From Clostridia bacterium (GTDB lineage Bacteria; Bacillota; Clostridia; UBA1381), in the NCBI GenBank assembly GCA_900770405.1, contig CAAGKL010000210.1, forward strand, positions 1 through 24,749: a stretch of 24,749 bases of DNA, read 5' to 3'. Position 1 is the first letter of the stretch. Each line of letters starts with the position of its first letter. Made by a program: the position numbers and the translations under genes. The notes beneath the pieces are model-generated. The model saw only the letters and a program-made list of their open reading frames with translations, did no database searches and had not been told where the DNA came from. Of this stretch, positions 8,701 to 15,650 are shown in pieces.

Positions 8701-8743
8701 AAAAGGGACTGTTAAAAGGTTAGTCGACCTTTTAACAGCCCTT
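8701..8743 (-). terminator. Terminator of the PTS operon (bidirectional stem)
   Basis: AAGGGACTGTTAAAAGGT (8703-8720) pairs with ACCTTTTAACAGCCCTT (8727-8743), with one bulged A. On the minus strand the stem is followed by a run of T, so it terminates the PTS operon, whose stop codon is ten bases away. The same stem could also end plus-strand transcripts from the 8324 gene. It belongs to the recurring TTAAAAAG hairpin family. Confidence 0.85.
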
Positions 8744-8752
8744 GCTTTCGTC

Positions 8753-10348
8753 CTATTTTCCCTCGAGGTAATCCTCGAGCTCGCTTTTTATCACCGTGAC
8801 GCGCGGACCGTAAATCACCTGCACGCCGTTGCCGCTTTTTATAACGCCTGCAGCGCCCGTCGCCTTGAGCGCCGGCTCGGACACGAGTGACGCGTCCGCA
8901 ACCGTGACCCTGAGCCTCGTTGCGCAGCAGTCGAGCGTTTTCAGGTTTTCCCGCCCGCCGAGCCCGGCGAGAATTTTTTCCGATTTATTCTCCTTCGCCG
9001 CGTTGACATCGGCGCGGGTATAAAGCTTCGTATCCGCCTCATCGTCCTCGCGCCCGGGCGTGATATAGTTGAATTTGCGTATCATAAACGCGAACAGCAG
9101 GTAGTACACCGCAAAATAAATCAGCCCGATCCAGATGATATTGACCCAGTGCGTTTTCGCGTTGCCCTGCAATATCCCGAACAGCGTCAGGTCGATAATC
9201 CCGCCCGAGAAGGTCATTCCGACGCCGACGTTAAACACGTGCATCAGCATATACGCCAGCCCCGCGAACACGCAGTGTATACCGTAGAGCAACGGCGCGA
9301 CGAACAGGAAGGTAAATTCCAGCGGCTCGGTGATGCCGGTTATCATCGCCGTCAGCGCGGCAGAGAGCAAAAGTCCGCCCGCGACCTTCTTTTTCGACTG
9401 CTTCGCCGTCGAATACATCGCCAGCGCCGCACCCGGCAGCCCGAATATCATAAGCGGGAATTTTCCGCTCATAAACCGCGTTGCGCTCGACGAAAATTCC
9501 GTTGTTGACGGCGAGGCGAGCTCGGCGAAGAATATATTCTGCGCGCCGTAGACCGTCTGCCCGTCAATCACCATCGACCCGCCGACGCCCGTCTGCCAGA
9601 ACGGGATATAGAACACGTGGTGCAGCCCGAACGGGATCAGCGCGCGCTCGATAACGCCGTAGATGAAGGTGCCGAAATAGCCGGAATTAAGCACTATCGC
9701 GCCGAGCGAATATATCCCCTCCTGCACGAACGGCCAGATGAAGAACATCACCGCGCCGACGATAATATACGCAAATGTCGATACAATCGGCACAAACCGC
9801 GTGCCGCCAAAAAAAGAAATCACCGTTGGCAGCTTCGTTTTATAAAAGCGGTTGTGCAGCCACGCGACCCCCAGCCCGACGATAATTCCGCCGAACACGC
9901 CCATCTCGAGTGACTCTATCCCGACGACGTTGCCCACAGCGCCCTCGGGCAGCGTGCCGTTGGTCAGCCGTCCCGAAATCGTCAGCAGCGCCGAAATTGT
10001 CGAGTGCATCACAAAGAACGCAATCGCCGCCGACAGCACCGCCGTTGCCTGCTCGCGCTCCGCCATTCCGAGCGCGACGCCCATCGCGAAAATCAGCGGC
10101 AAGTTGGTGAAAACGATATTTCCCGTGTCGGCGAAAACCGTCATTATCGCGTTCAAAATCGTCCCGTCGCCCAAAATCCGCTCCAGATGATAGGTCGAAA
10201 TCGTCGTCGCGTTTGTCAGCGACGAGCCTATTCCCAAAAGCAGTCCCGCAATCGGCAAAAGCGCAATCGGCAGCATAAACGAGCGCCCGATCCGCTGCAG
10301 CACTGCAAAAACCTTGCTTTCCTTCTCCTTTTTTTTCTTCAACTTCAA
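8753..10348 (-). CDS. PTS glucose/maltose-family transporter, IIBC component
   Basis: This membrane permease takes up a glucose-type sugar and phosphorylates it on entry. The order is IIC (about residues 18-430, about ten hydrophobic segments) then IIB (about 455-531). IIC shows the family signatures PFGLHHVFYIPFWQTGVGG, KFPLMIFGLPGAALAMYS and GITEPLEFTFLFVAPLLYG. IIB has LDCCATRLRV, with Cys475 in the position of the phosphorylated cysteine and an extra Cys at 474 where relatives usually have Ala. There is no IIA domain; IIA is the gene directly upstream. The PFGLHHVFY...PFWQT and GAQNIFF text is closest to PtsG/MalX/MalT-type glucose-maltose permeases as I recall them, so the exact sugar is open. 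The first possible start is TTG at 10348, overlapping the IIA stop as TTGA. A second TTG at 10342 sits at a better distance (8 bases) from GGGAGGG at 10351-10357. Confidence 0.92.
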   Translation of the reverse strand: MKLKKKKEKESKVFAVLQRIGRSFMLPIALLPIAGLLLGIGSSLTNATTISTYHLERILGDGTILNAIMTVFADTGNIVFTNLPLIFAMGVALGMAEREQATAVLSAAIAFFVMHSTISALLTISGRLTNGTLPEGAVGNVVGIESLEMGVFGGIIVGLGVAWLHNRFYKTKLPTVISFFGGTRFVPIVSTFAYIIVGAVMFFIWPFVQEGIYSLGAIVLNSGYFGTFIYGVIERALIPFGLHHVFYIPFWQTGVGGSMVIDGQTVYGAQNIFFAELASPSTTEFSSSATRFMSGKFPLMIFGLPGAALAMYSTAKQSKKKVAGGLLLSAALTAMITGITEPLEFTFLFVAPLLYGIHCVFAGLAYMLMHVFNVGVGMTFSGGIIDLTLFGILQGNAKTHWVNIIWIGLIYFAVYYLLFAFMIRKFNYITPGREDDEADTKLYTRADVNAAKENKSEKILAGLGGRENLKTLDCCATRLRVTVADASLVSEPALKATGAAGVIKSGNGVQVIYGPRVTVIKSELEDYLEGK

Positions 10349-10833
10349 CGCCCTCCCTTAAGCTTATACAAAAGTGCGGTATCCTCGCCGCCCTTTGCCC
10401 TGCCGCTTTTTATCTCAATAGACGAAATTTTGTCCATATTACAAATCACCGCAATCACCGAGCAGTCATAGCCGCTTTTACGGATTTTATCAAAGTCCGT
10501 CTCCGCCAGCGGCTGCCCCGCACTGATGCGGTCGCCCTTTTTCACCTTCGGCGAAAAGCCCTCGCCGGCAAGCTTCACCGTATCTATGCCGATGTGCACC
10601 AGCACCTGCGTGCCGTCATCGGCGTCGATGCAGTAGGCGTGCCCCGTTTCAGCAGCCTCGGACAGAACACCCCCGACCGGGGCGCAAACCGTCCCGCTCT
10701 CCGGCATCTGCGCAAAGCCGTCGCCCAGGATTTTGCCCGCGAACACCTCGTCGCTCACCTTTTCCACCGAAAAAACCTCGCCGTCACATGCCGCCAAAAG
10801 CCTTTTATCCCGTCCCTTTGAAAATCCAAACAC
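10345..10833 (-). CDS. PTS glucose-family IIA component
   Basis: This 162-residue cytoplasmic protein passes phosphate from HPr to IIB of the next gene. The glucose-type IIA signature is clear: FAGKILGDGFAQMPESG, CAPVGGVLSEAAETGHAY with the first conserved His, and VLVHIGIDTVKLAGEGF with the phosphorylated His, then KKGDRISAGQPL. The start is GTG at 10833, chosen because CGGAGGT (10841-10847) lies seven bases upstream and the IIA fold begins at FGFSKGRDKRLLAACDGEV. The reading frame is open much further upstream, but that stretch covers the divergent promoter and part of the neighbouring gene. The stop codon overlaps the first start of IIBC, so the two are translationally coupled. In Firmicutes free IIA(Glc) proteins can also serve other permeases, which cannot be judged here. 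Confidence 0.93.
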   Translation of the reverse strand: MFGFSKGRDKRLLAACDGEVFSVEKVSDEVFAGKILGDGFAQMPESGTVCAPVGGVLSEAAETGHAYCIDADDGTQVLVHIGIDTVKLAGEGFSPKVKKGDRISAGQPLAETDFDKIRKSGYDCSVIAVICNMDKISSIEIKSGRAKGGEDTALLYKLKGGR

Positions 10834-10907
10834 CTGTTTTACCTCCGTTTTTTTGTACTTATCGGTATTATCCCCGAATTTTTCATAATAATACATATAT
10901 CCGCGGC

Positions 10908-10936
10908 TTGACATCGCAGCAACGGCGGTGTATAAT
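10908..10936 (+). promoter_or_regulatory. Promoter of the pyridoxamine-kinase-like gene
   Basis: Exact consensus: TTGACA (10908-10913), a 17-base spacer and TATAAT (10931-10936). The predicted start is near 10943, 26 bases before the ATG. A weak minus-strand promoter for the PTS operon (TTGCTG at 10922-10917, 17 bases, TATATG at 10899-10894) overlaps it, so the two divergent units may compete. Confidence 0.9.
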
Positions 10937-10968
10937 TTTTTTAAGCTGAAATTCCGGAGGAAATTTGA

Positions 10969-11790
10969 ATGAAAAATAACAGAATTTTGACTATACAGGA
11001 CATTTCGTGCGTCGGGCAATGCTCGCTCACCGTCGCGCTGCCGATTATCTCGGCGTGCGGAATCGAGGCGTGCCCGCTCCCGTCGGCGGTGCTTTCGACC
11101 CACACCGGCGGCAGCTTTTCCGGCTATACCTTCCGCGATCTGACCGAGGATTTCCCCGGAATTTGCGCGCACTGGAAAAAGCAGAGGATTGATTTTGACA
11201 TTGTTTACAGCGGCTACCTCGGCTCAAAACGGCAAATTGCGCTGGTGGGCGATATTATGCGAGATTTCGGCAGCCTGTCGGTCGTCGATCCCGCAATGGC
11301 GGACAACGGCAGGCTCTACGGCGGCTTTGACGGCGAGTTCGTCGAGGCGATGCGTCCGCTGTGCGCGGCGGCGGATATTATTCTGCCGAACATCACCGAG
11401 GCGTGCCTTCTGACCGGCATAAAATACCGCGAGAGCTATGACGAGGGCTATATCCGCGAGCTGCTCGCCGCGCTTTCGCCCGACGGGCGGACGGTGATAC
11501 TGACCGGCGTGAGCCTCGATGCCGGCACTACCGGCGTCGCGGTGTATGACGGCAGCGACACCTATTTTTACAGGCATGAGCGCTTTGACCGCTGCTGCCA
11601 CGGCACGGGCGATATATATGCGTCGGTGGTTGTCGGCGCGCTCGCCCGCGGGAAAAGCGTCGCCGACGCGGCGAAAATTGCCGCCGATTTCACGGTTTTG
11701 TGCATAAAAAACACCGCCGGCGACAGCGCGCACTGGTACGGTGTCCGTTTTGAGCCGATGCTCGGCAGGCTGATAGAAATGCTCAAATAA
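10969..11790 (+). CDS. Pyridoxamine kinase-like protein (ribokinase/PfkB superfamily)
   Basis: A 273-residue cytoplasmic kinase that probably phosphorylates pyridoxal, pyridoxamine or pyridoxine as vitamin B6 salvage. The N-terminus ILTIQDISCVGQCSLTVALP, the substrate-side STHTGGF-like segment (STHTGGSFSGYTF), VVDPAMADNGRLY and LPNITEACLLTG are typical of PdxY/PdxK-type kinases. The C-terminal catalytic loop reads CCHGTGDIYAS, with the Asp that acts as base in the GTGD motif. The usual family length is 270-290, so it is complete. GGAGG at 10956-10960 fixes the ATG. It has its own consensus promoter and stands alone, so function rests on sequence only. A related role as hydroxymethylpyrimidine kinase is the main alternative, but the overall text fits the PdxY/PdxK branch better. 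The stop codon touches the left arm of the 11789-12087 element. Confidence 0.85.
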   Translation: MKNNRILTIQDISCVGQCSLTVALPIISACGIEACPLPSAVLSTHTGGSFSGYTFRDLTEDFPGICAHWKKQRIDFDIVYSGYLGSKRQIALVGDIMRDFGSLSVVDPAMADNGRLYGGFDGEFVEAMRPLCAAADIILPNITEACLLTGIKYRESYDEGYIRELLAALSPDGRTVILTGVSLDAGTTGVAVYDGSDTYFYRHERFDRCCHGTGDIYASVVVGALARGKSVADAAKIAADFTVLCIKNTAGDSAHWYGVRFEPMLGRLIEMLK

Positions 11791-12087
11791 AAAATCGGAC
11801 GCGTTAGCCACCACCCAATAAGGCAGAATTGCCTTGAAAAGCATCTTTTTTTTGAATTTCCGCGTTAAAAAAACTCGCAATCCGACAGGATTACTCGTCT
11901 TTTTGCCTTGAAATTCATTAAAAAATCTTGTTTTCAAGGTGCAAAGACAGTTTTGAAAATTGCAGTTCAGAGTTCGGACAATAAATAAAACCGCTGTGAT
12001 ACAGATGTATACAGCGGTTTTATTATTATGCGGCATTTCAAAACCAATACTTCCTTATCGGGTGGTGGCTTTTGCGTCCGATTTTTT
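11789..12087. repeat. 299-base element bounded by 35-base inverted repeats
   Basis: The left arm (11789-11823: six A, TCGGACGC, three variable bases, AGCCACCACCC, one variable base, ATAAGG) matches the reverse complement of the right arm (12053-12087) at 31 of 35 positions. The interior holds several further hairpins: AAGGCA/TGCCTT (11820-11835), AATCC/GGATT (11879-11892), CCTTGAAA/TTTCAAGG (11906-11939) and the long stem 11984-12024. The arms abut the stop codons of the two convergent genes exactly. I see no plausible gene inside. It may be a miniature mobile element without a transposase, or an elaborate bidirectional terminator region. Confidence 0.7.
11984..12024. terminator. Bidirectional terminator inside the 299-base element
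   Basis: AATAAAACCGCTG (11984-11996) pairs perfectly with CAGCGGTTTTATT (12012-12024) around a 15-base loop. Runs of A and T at the stem ends give a U tract in either direction. It would stop transcripts of both convergent genes. Confidence 0.75.
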
Positions 12088-12836
12088 TATTCGTAATCTG
12101 CCACATCTATCCAATGCATCAGAAATTCCTTTTCCTCCGGCTTGCCCTTGACCGACTGCGATGCCGCCACAATCGGCAGCCACTGCTGCACATACTGCTT
12201 CGCCGTGTCGCTCTTTTTGCAGAAAAGCGTCATATACTTCTCTGCCGCAACAATGTCGCCCGACAGCATAAACAGAAGATAGGTGCGCGCTGCATCAGCG
12301 CTTGCATTGCCCTGAGTCGCGTGCGACCAGTCAATCACGCACGCGCGCCCCTCCGGCGTTATAATCACATTACTCGGGTTAAAATCGCCGTGGCAAACCT
12401 TATTATGCTTGGGCATCGACTCAAGCCGCATACACAAATCATAGCGAGCCGTCGCATCGAGCCCGGTCAGGCTGATTTTGCGCAACATCTTGTCCTTGAG
12501 CTTTGTCAAGAGCGGCGCCTTCAGCTTATGAATCCCCAGCTGAATATCGACAAACCGCTCCATATGCTCGTCAATATGCTCCCGGTCCTCCGCCATTATC
12601 TCGGCGAGGGTTCTGCCCTCGATGAAATCGCTGACAATCGCCCAGCAACCGTCAACCTTCGTAACCTCGCGGATTTTCGGAATATCGAACCCGGTCTCCT
12701 CAATCCGCGCCTGATTGAGCGCCTCATTGAGCACCGATGCCGCGTCGTAATCACGGCTGAACAGCTTAATCACCGCATCACCGTCGCGGTAAACCGTCTT
12801 ATCCTGTCTGCGTGCAATAACCGTATCCAAATTCAT
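12087..12836 (-). CDS. APH-fold phosphotransferase family protein (TIGR02172-like)
   Basis: A 249-residue protein of the aminoglycoside phosphotransferase/choline kinase fold. Visible features are an N-terminal lobe with VIKLF (ATP-binding Lys), the catalytic loop VCHGDFNPSNVII with Asp and Asn in HGDxxxxN, and the metal-binding VIDWSHA. The length and text resemble a family of bacterial kinases of unknown substrate (TIGR02172-like), not known antibiotic-resistance enzymes, so resistance should not be inferred. AAGGTGA lies just ahead of the ATG. It lies 42 bases after adhE with no terminator between, so it may be read through from the adhE promoter. The stop codon is at the right arm of the 299-base element. 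Confidence 0.8.
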   Translation of the reverse strand: MNLDTVIARRQDKTVYRDGDAVIKLFSRDYDAASVLNEALNQARIEETGFDIPKIREVTKVDGCWAIVSDFIEGRTLAEIMAEDREHIDEHMERFVDIQLGIHKLKAPLLTKLKDKMLRKISLTGLDATARYDLCMRLESMPKHNKVCHGDFNPSNVIITPEGRACVIDWSHATQGNASADAARTYLLFMLSGDIVAAEKYMTLFCKKSDTAKQYVQQWLPIVAASQSVKGKPEEKEFLMHWIDVADYE

Positions 12837-12878
12837 TATCTCACCTTTTAAATCCTTTCACAAATCCAAAAGCCTCAA

Positions 12879-15479
12879 TTATTTACCGTAGTAAGCGTTA
12901 AGATACATCTGCTTAATCTCGCTCATCAAAGGATAGCGCGGGTTTGCGCCGGTGCACTGGTCATCGAAGGCATTCTCTGTCATCTCGTCGAGTGTCGCAA
13001 GAAACGCCTCCTCCTCTATGCCGTAATCCTTAATCGTTTTCTTAATTCCGACCTTCTCCTTAAGCTCGTCAACCGCCGCGATGAGCCGCTCGAGCTTGTC
13101 CTCGTCTGTCTTGCCGCCGAGCGCAAGCGCATCGGCAACCTCGGCATAGCGCGCGAGCGTATGCGGGTGGTCATACTGCGAGAAGGTGCCCATTTTTGCG
13201 GGCGTTTCGCTTGCGTTGAAGCGCATAACCTCGTCAATCAAAAGCGCGTTCGCCACGCCGTGCGGCAGGTGATGATATGCGCCCAGCTTATGCGCCATCG
13301 AGTGGCACACGCCCAGAAATGCATTCGCGAACGCCATTCCCGCCATAGTCGACGCATTCGCCATTTTTTCTCTTGCACGAATATTGTTCGCGCCGTTTTC
13401 GTACGCCTCGGGCAGGTATTTGAAGATTATCTGCAGCGCGCGGATTGCCAAGCCGTCGGTGTAATCGGTCGCCAGCATCGCCGCATACGCCTCAAGCGCG
13501 TGCGTCATTGCGTCAATGCCCGATGCGGCGGTGAGGCCCTTGGGCATATTCATCATCAGGTCGCAGTCGATAATCGCCATCGTCGGCATAAGCTGATAGT
13601 CGGCAAGCGGGTATTTTATGCCGGTTTTCTCGTCGGTGATAACCGCGAACGGCGTAACCTCCGAGCCGGTTCCGGCAGAGGTCGGCACTGCAATGAAAAT
13701 CGCCTTTTTGCCCATTTCGGGGAAGGTGTAAACCCTCTTTCTGATGTCGATAAAGCGCATCGCCATATCCATAAAGTCCGCCTCGGGGTGCTCGTAGAGT
13801 ACCCACATAATCTTGCCGGCGTCCATAGCGCTGCCTCCGCCGAGCGCAATTATGCAGTCCGGCTCAAAGGCACGCATCTGCGCAACTCCCTCCAGCGCGC
13901 ACGCCAGCGTCGGGTCGGGCGCAACATCGAAGAAAGTCGTGTGCGCAATGCCCATCTCGTCCAGCTTATCGGTAATGGTTTTCGTATAGCCGTTATTATA
14001 CAGGAAGCTGTCGGTTACGATAAATACCTTTTTCTTATCATAAACCGCGCCGAGCTCATCGAGCGCAACCGGCAGGCAGCCTTTTTTCATATAAACCTTC
14101 TGCGGAGCTCTGAACCACAGCATATTCTCTCTCCTCTCGGCAACCGTTTTGATATTTAAAAGGTGCTTCACGCCGACATTCTCCGACACGGAGTTGCCGC
14201 CCCAGCTTCCGCAGCCGAGCGTCAGCGACGGTGTGAGCCTGAAGTTATACAAATCGCCGATGCCGCCCTGCGACGACGGTGTGTTGACGAGAATACGGCA
14301 GGTTCTCATACGGTGCGCGAATTTTTCGAGCTTTTCGCGCTCGCGCCGCTCATCGAGGTAGATGCTTGAGGTATGTCCGAGACCGCCGTCGGCGATGAGC
14401 CGCTCCGCCTTGGACAGCGCCTCGTCGAAGCTCTTCGCGCGGTACATTGCCAGCACCGGCGACAACTTTTCGTGCGCAAATTCCTCCGAAAGCTCGACGC
14501 TTTCAACCTCGCCTATCAGAATTTTCGTGTCCTCCGGCACCTTCACGCCGGCAAGCTCTGCAATCGTGTGTGCGCTTTGTCCGACGATTTTCGCGTTGAG
14601 CGCGCCGTTTATAATCATCGTCTTGCGCACCTTTTCGGTTTCGTCGTCCGCGAGGAAATAGCAGCCGCGCGCCGCAAATTCCTTCTTGACCTTATTGTAA
14701 ATCTTATCTGCCACAATCACCGACTGCTCCGATGCGCAAATCATACCGTTATCGAAGGTTTTCGAGTGGATAACCGAACTGACCGCCAGCAGAATGTCCG
14801 CGCTCTCGTCGATAATCGCAGGCGTATTTCCCGCCCCGACGCCGAGCGCCGGCTTGCCCGACGAATACGCCGCGCGTACCATTCCCGGACCGCCCGTTGC
14901 CAAAATTGTGTCCGCCTCTTTCATAATGAGGTTCGTCATTTCAAGGCTCGGCGCATCAATCCAGCCGATAATATTCTCCGGTGCGCCCGCGGCAACCGCC
15001 GCATTAAGCACGACCCTCGCCGCCTCAATCGTGGAATTTTTTGCACGCGGGTGGGGGCTGATGATAATGCCGTTGCGCGTTTTGAGCGATATGAGCGTCT
15101 TGAAAATCGCGGTCGAGGTCGGGTTCGTGGTCGGGATTACCGCCGCGATAACGCCGATCGGCTCGGCAATCGTAATCGTGCCGTAGCTCTCGTCGCGCCC
15201 GATTATACCGCAGGTTTTCGTATTTTTATACGCGTTGTAAATATACTCCGCTGCGTAGTTGTTTTTGATGACCTTGTCCTCGACAACGCCCATTCCCGTT
15301 TCCTCAACGGCAAGCTTCGCCAAGCGTATTCTCTCCTTATTCGCCGCAGATGCCGCAGCGTAGAAGATTTTGTCAACCTGCTCCTGCGAAAATTTTCCGA
15401 ACTCCTCCTGCGCCTTTCTGACCTGCTCCAGTTTCGCCTCCAGCGCTTCTACCGAATCAACAATTCTGACGTCTTTCAT
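12879..15479 (-). CDS. adhE: Bifunctional acetaldehyde-CoA/alcohol dehydrogenase
   Basis: This enzyme reduces acetyl-CoA to acetaldehyde and then ethanol, using two NADH, and so disposes of fermentation electrons. Its 866 residues match the family (about 870). The N-terminal CoA-acylating aldehyde dehydrogenase (1-440) has PTTNPTSTAIFK and catalytic Cys248 in DNGMICASEQS. The C-terminal iron-dependent alcohol dehydrogenase (about 455-866) has ALGGGSAMDAGK, GTGSEVTPFAVITD and metal ligands Asp656, His660, His726 and His740. AdhE typically assembles into spirosomes. The ATG has AAGGAG eight bases upstream. The promoter (15561-15589) is overlapped by an exact Rex operator, so expression is predicted to rise when NADH/NAD+ is high. 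Confidence 0.98.
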   Translation of the reverse strand: MKDVRIVDSVEALEAKLEQVRKAQEEFGKFSQEQVDKIFYAAASAANKERIRLAKLAVEETGMGVVEDKVIKNNYAAEYIYNAYKNTKTCGIIGRDESYGTITIAEPIGVIAAVIPTTNPTSTAIFKTLISLKTRNGIIISPHPRAKNSTIEAARVVLNAAVAAGAPENIIGWIDAPSLEMTNLIMKEADTILATGGPGMVRAAYSSGKPALGVGAGNTPAIIDESADILLAVSSVIHSKTFDNGMICASEQSVIVADKIYNKVKKEFAARGCYFLADDETEKVRKTMIINGALNAKIVGQSAHTIAELAGVKVPEDTKILIGEVESVELSEEFAHEKLSPVLAMYRAKSFDEALSKAERLIADGGLGHTSSIYLDERREREKLEKFAHRMRTCRILVNTPSSQGGIGDLYNFRLTPSLTLGCGSWGGNSVSENVGVKHLLNIKTVAERRENMLWFRAPQKVYMKKGCLPVALDELGAVYDKKKVFIVTDSFLYNNGYTKTITDKLDEMGIAHTTFFDVAPDPTLACALEGVAQMRAFEPDCIIALGGGSAMDAGKIMWVLYEHPEADFMDMAMRFIDIRKRVYTFPEMGKKAIFIAVPTSAGTGSEVTPFAVITDEKTGIKYPLADYQLMPTMAIIDCDLMMNMPKGLTAASGIDAMTHALEAYAAMLATDYTDGLAIRALQIIFKYLPEAYENGANNIRAREKMANASTMAGMAFANAFLGVCHSMAHKLGAYHHLPHGVANALLIDEVMRFNASETPAKMGTFSQYDHPHTLARYAEVADALALGGKTDEDKLERLIAAVDELKEKVGIKKTIKDYGIEEEAFLATLDEMTENAFDDQCTGANPRYPLMSEIKQMYLNAYYGK

Positions 15480-15552
15480 AGCCTTTTCTCCTTATGCACA
15501 AATTTTTGACTCGAATTTTCCGGGCTTTGGAGCTTTTACTCCCCGCCGCTCT

Positions 15553-15570
15553 TTGTTAATATTTTAACAA
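15553..15570. promoter_or_regulatory. Rex operator of adhE
   Basis: TTGTTAATATTTTAACAA has exact half sites TTGTTAA and TTAACAA separated by four bases, the known consensus for the NADH-sensing repressor Rex. It covers the -10 box of adhE and the predicted transcription start, so bound Rex would block RNA polymerase. Rex itself is not encoded in the window. Confidence 0.93.
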
Positions 15571-15589
15571 ACTTTTTCTTCCCTGTCAA
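15561..15589 (-). promoter_or_regulatory. Promoter of adhE
   Basis: On the minus strand, TTGACA (15589-15584), 17 bases, then TAAAAT (15566-15561). The predicted start near 15554 gives a leader of about 75 bases. Six bases upstream of the -35 box is an inverted repeat ATTTTAC/GTAAAAT (15595-15613) that could be a second regulator site or a weak terminator hairpin for the gene upstream. Confidence 0.88.
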
Positions 15590-15650
15590 TATATATTTTA
15601 CATAAAGTAAAATCTTTTATAAGGTTAGCTATTGGCAATTTTGGTTAAAA

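Noticed and set aside
10834..11172. N-terminal extension of the PTS IIA reading frame
   Set aside because: The frame stays open upstream but runs through the divergent promoter and antisense to the pyridoxamine-kinase-like gene; the GTG at 10833 has the ribosome binding site and the family's N-terminus.
12087..12836. Aminoglycoside resistance gene
   Set aside because: Only the fold and catalytic motifs are shared; the rest resembles a general kinase family without known resistance activity.
13161..15509. Long open frames antisense to adhE (also antisense to purL, phosphoglucomutase and fprA)
   Set aside because: They are rich in Arg, His and Ala in the way expected of the opposite strand of GC-rich genes, lack ribosome binding sites and match no family I know.
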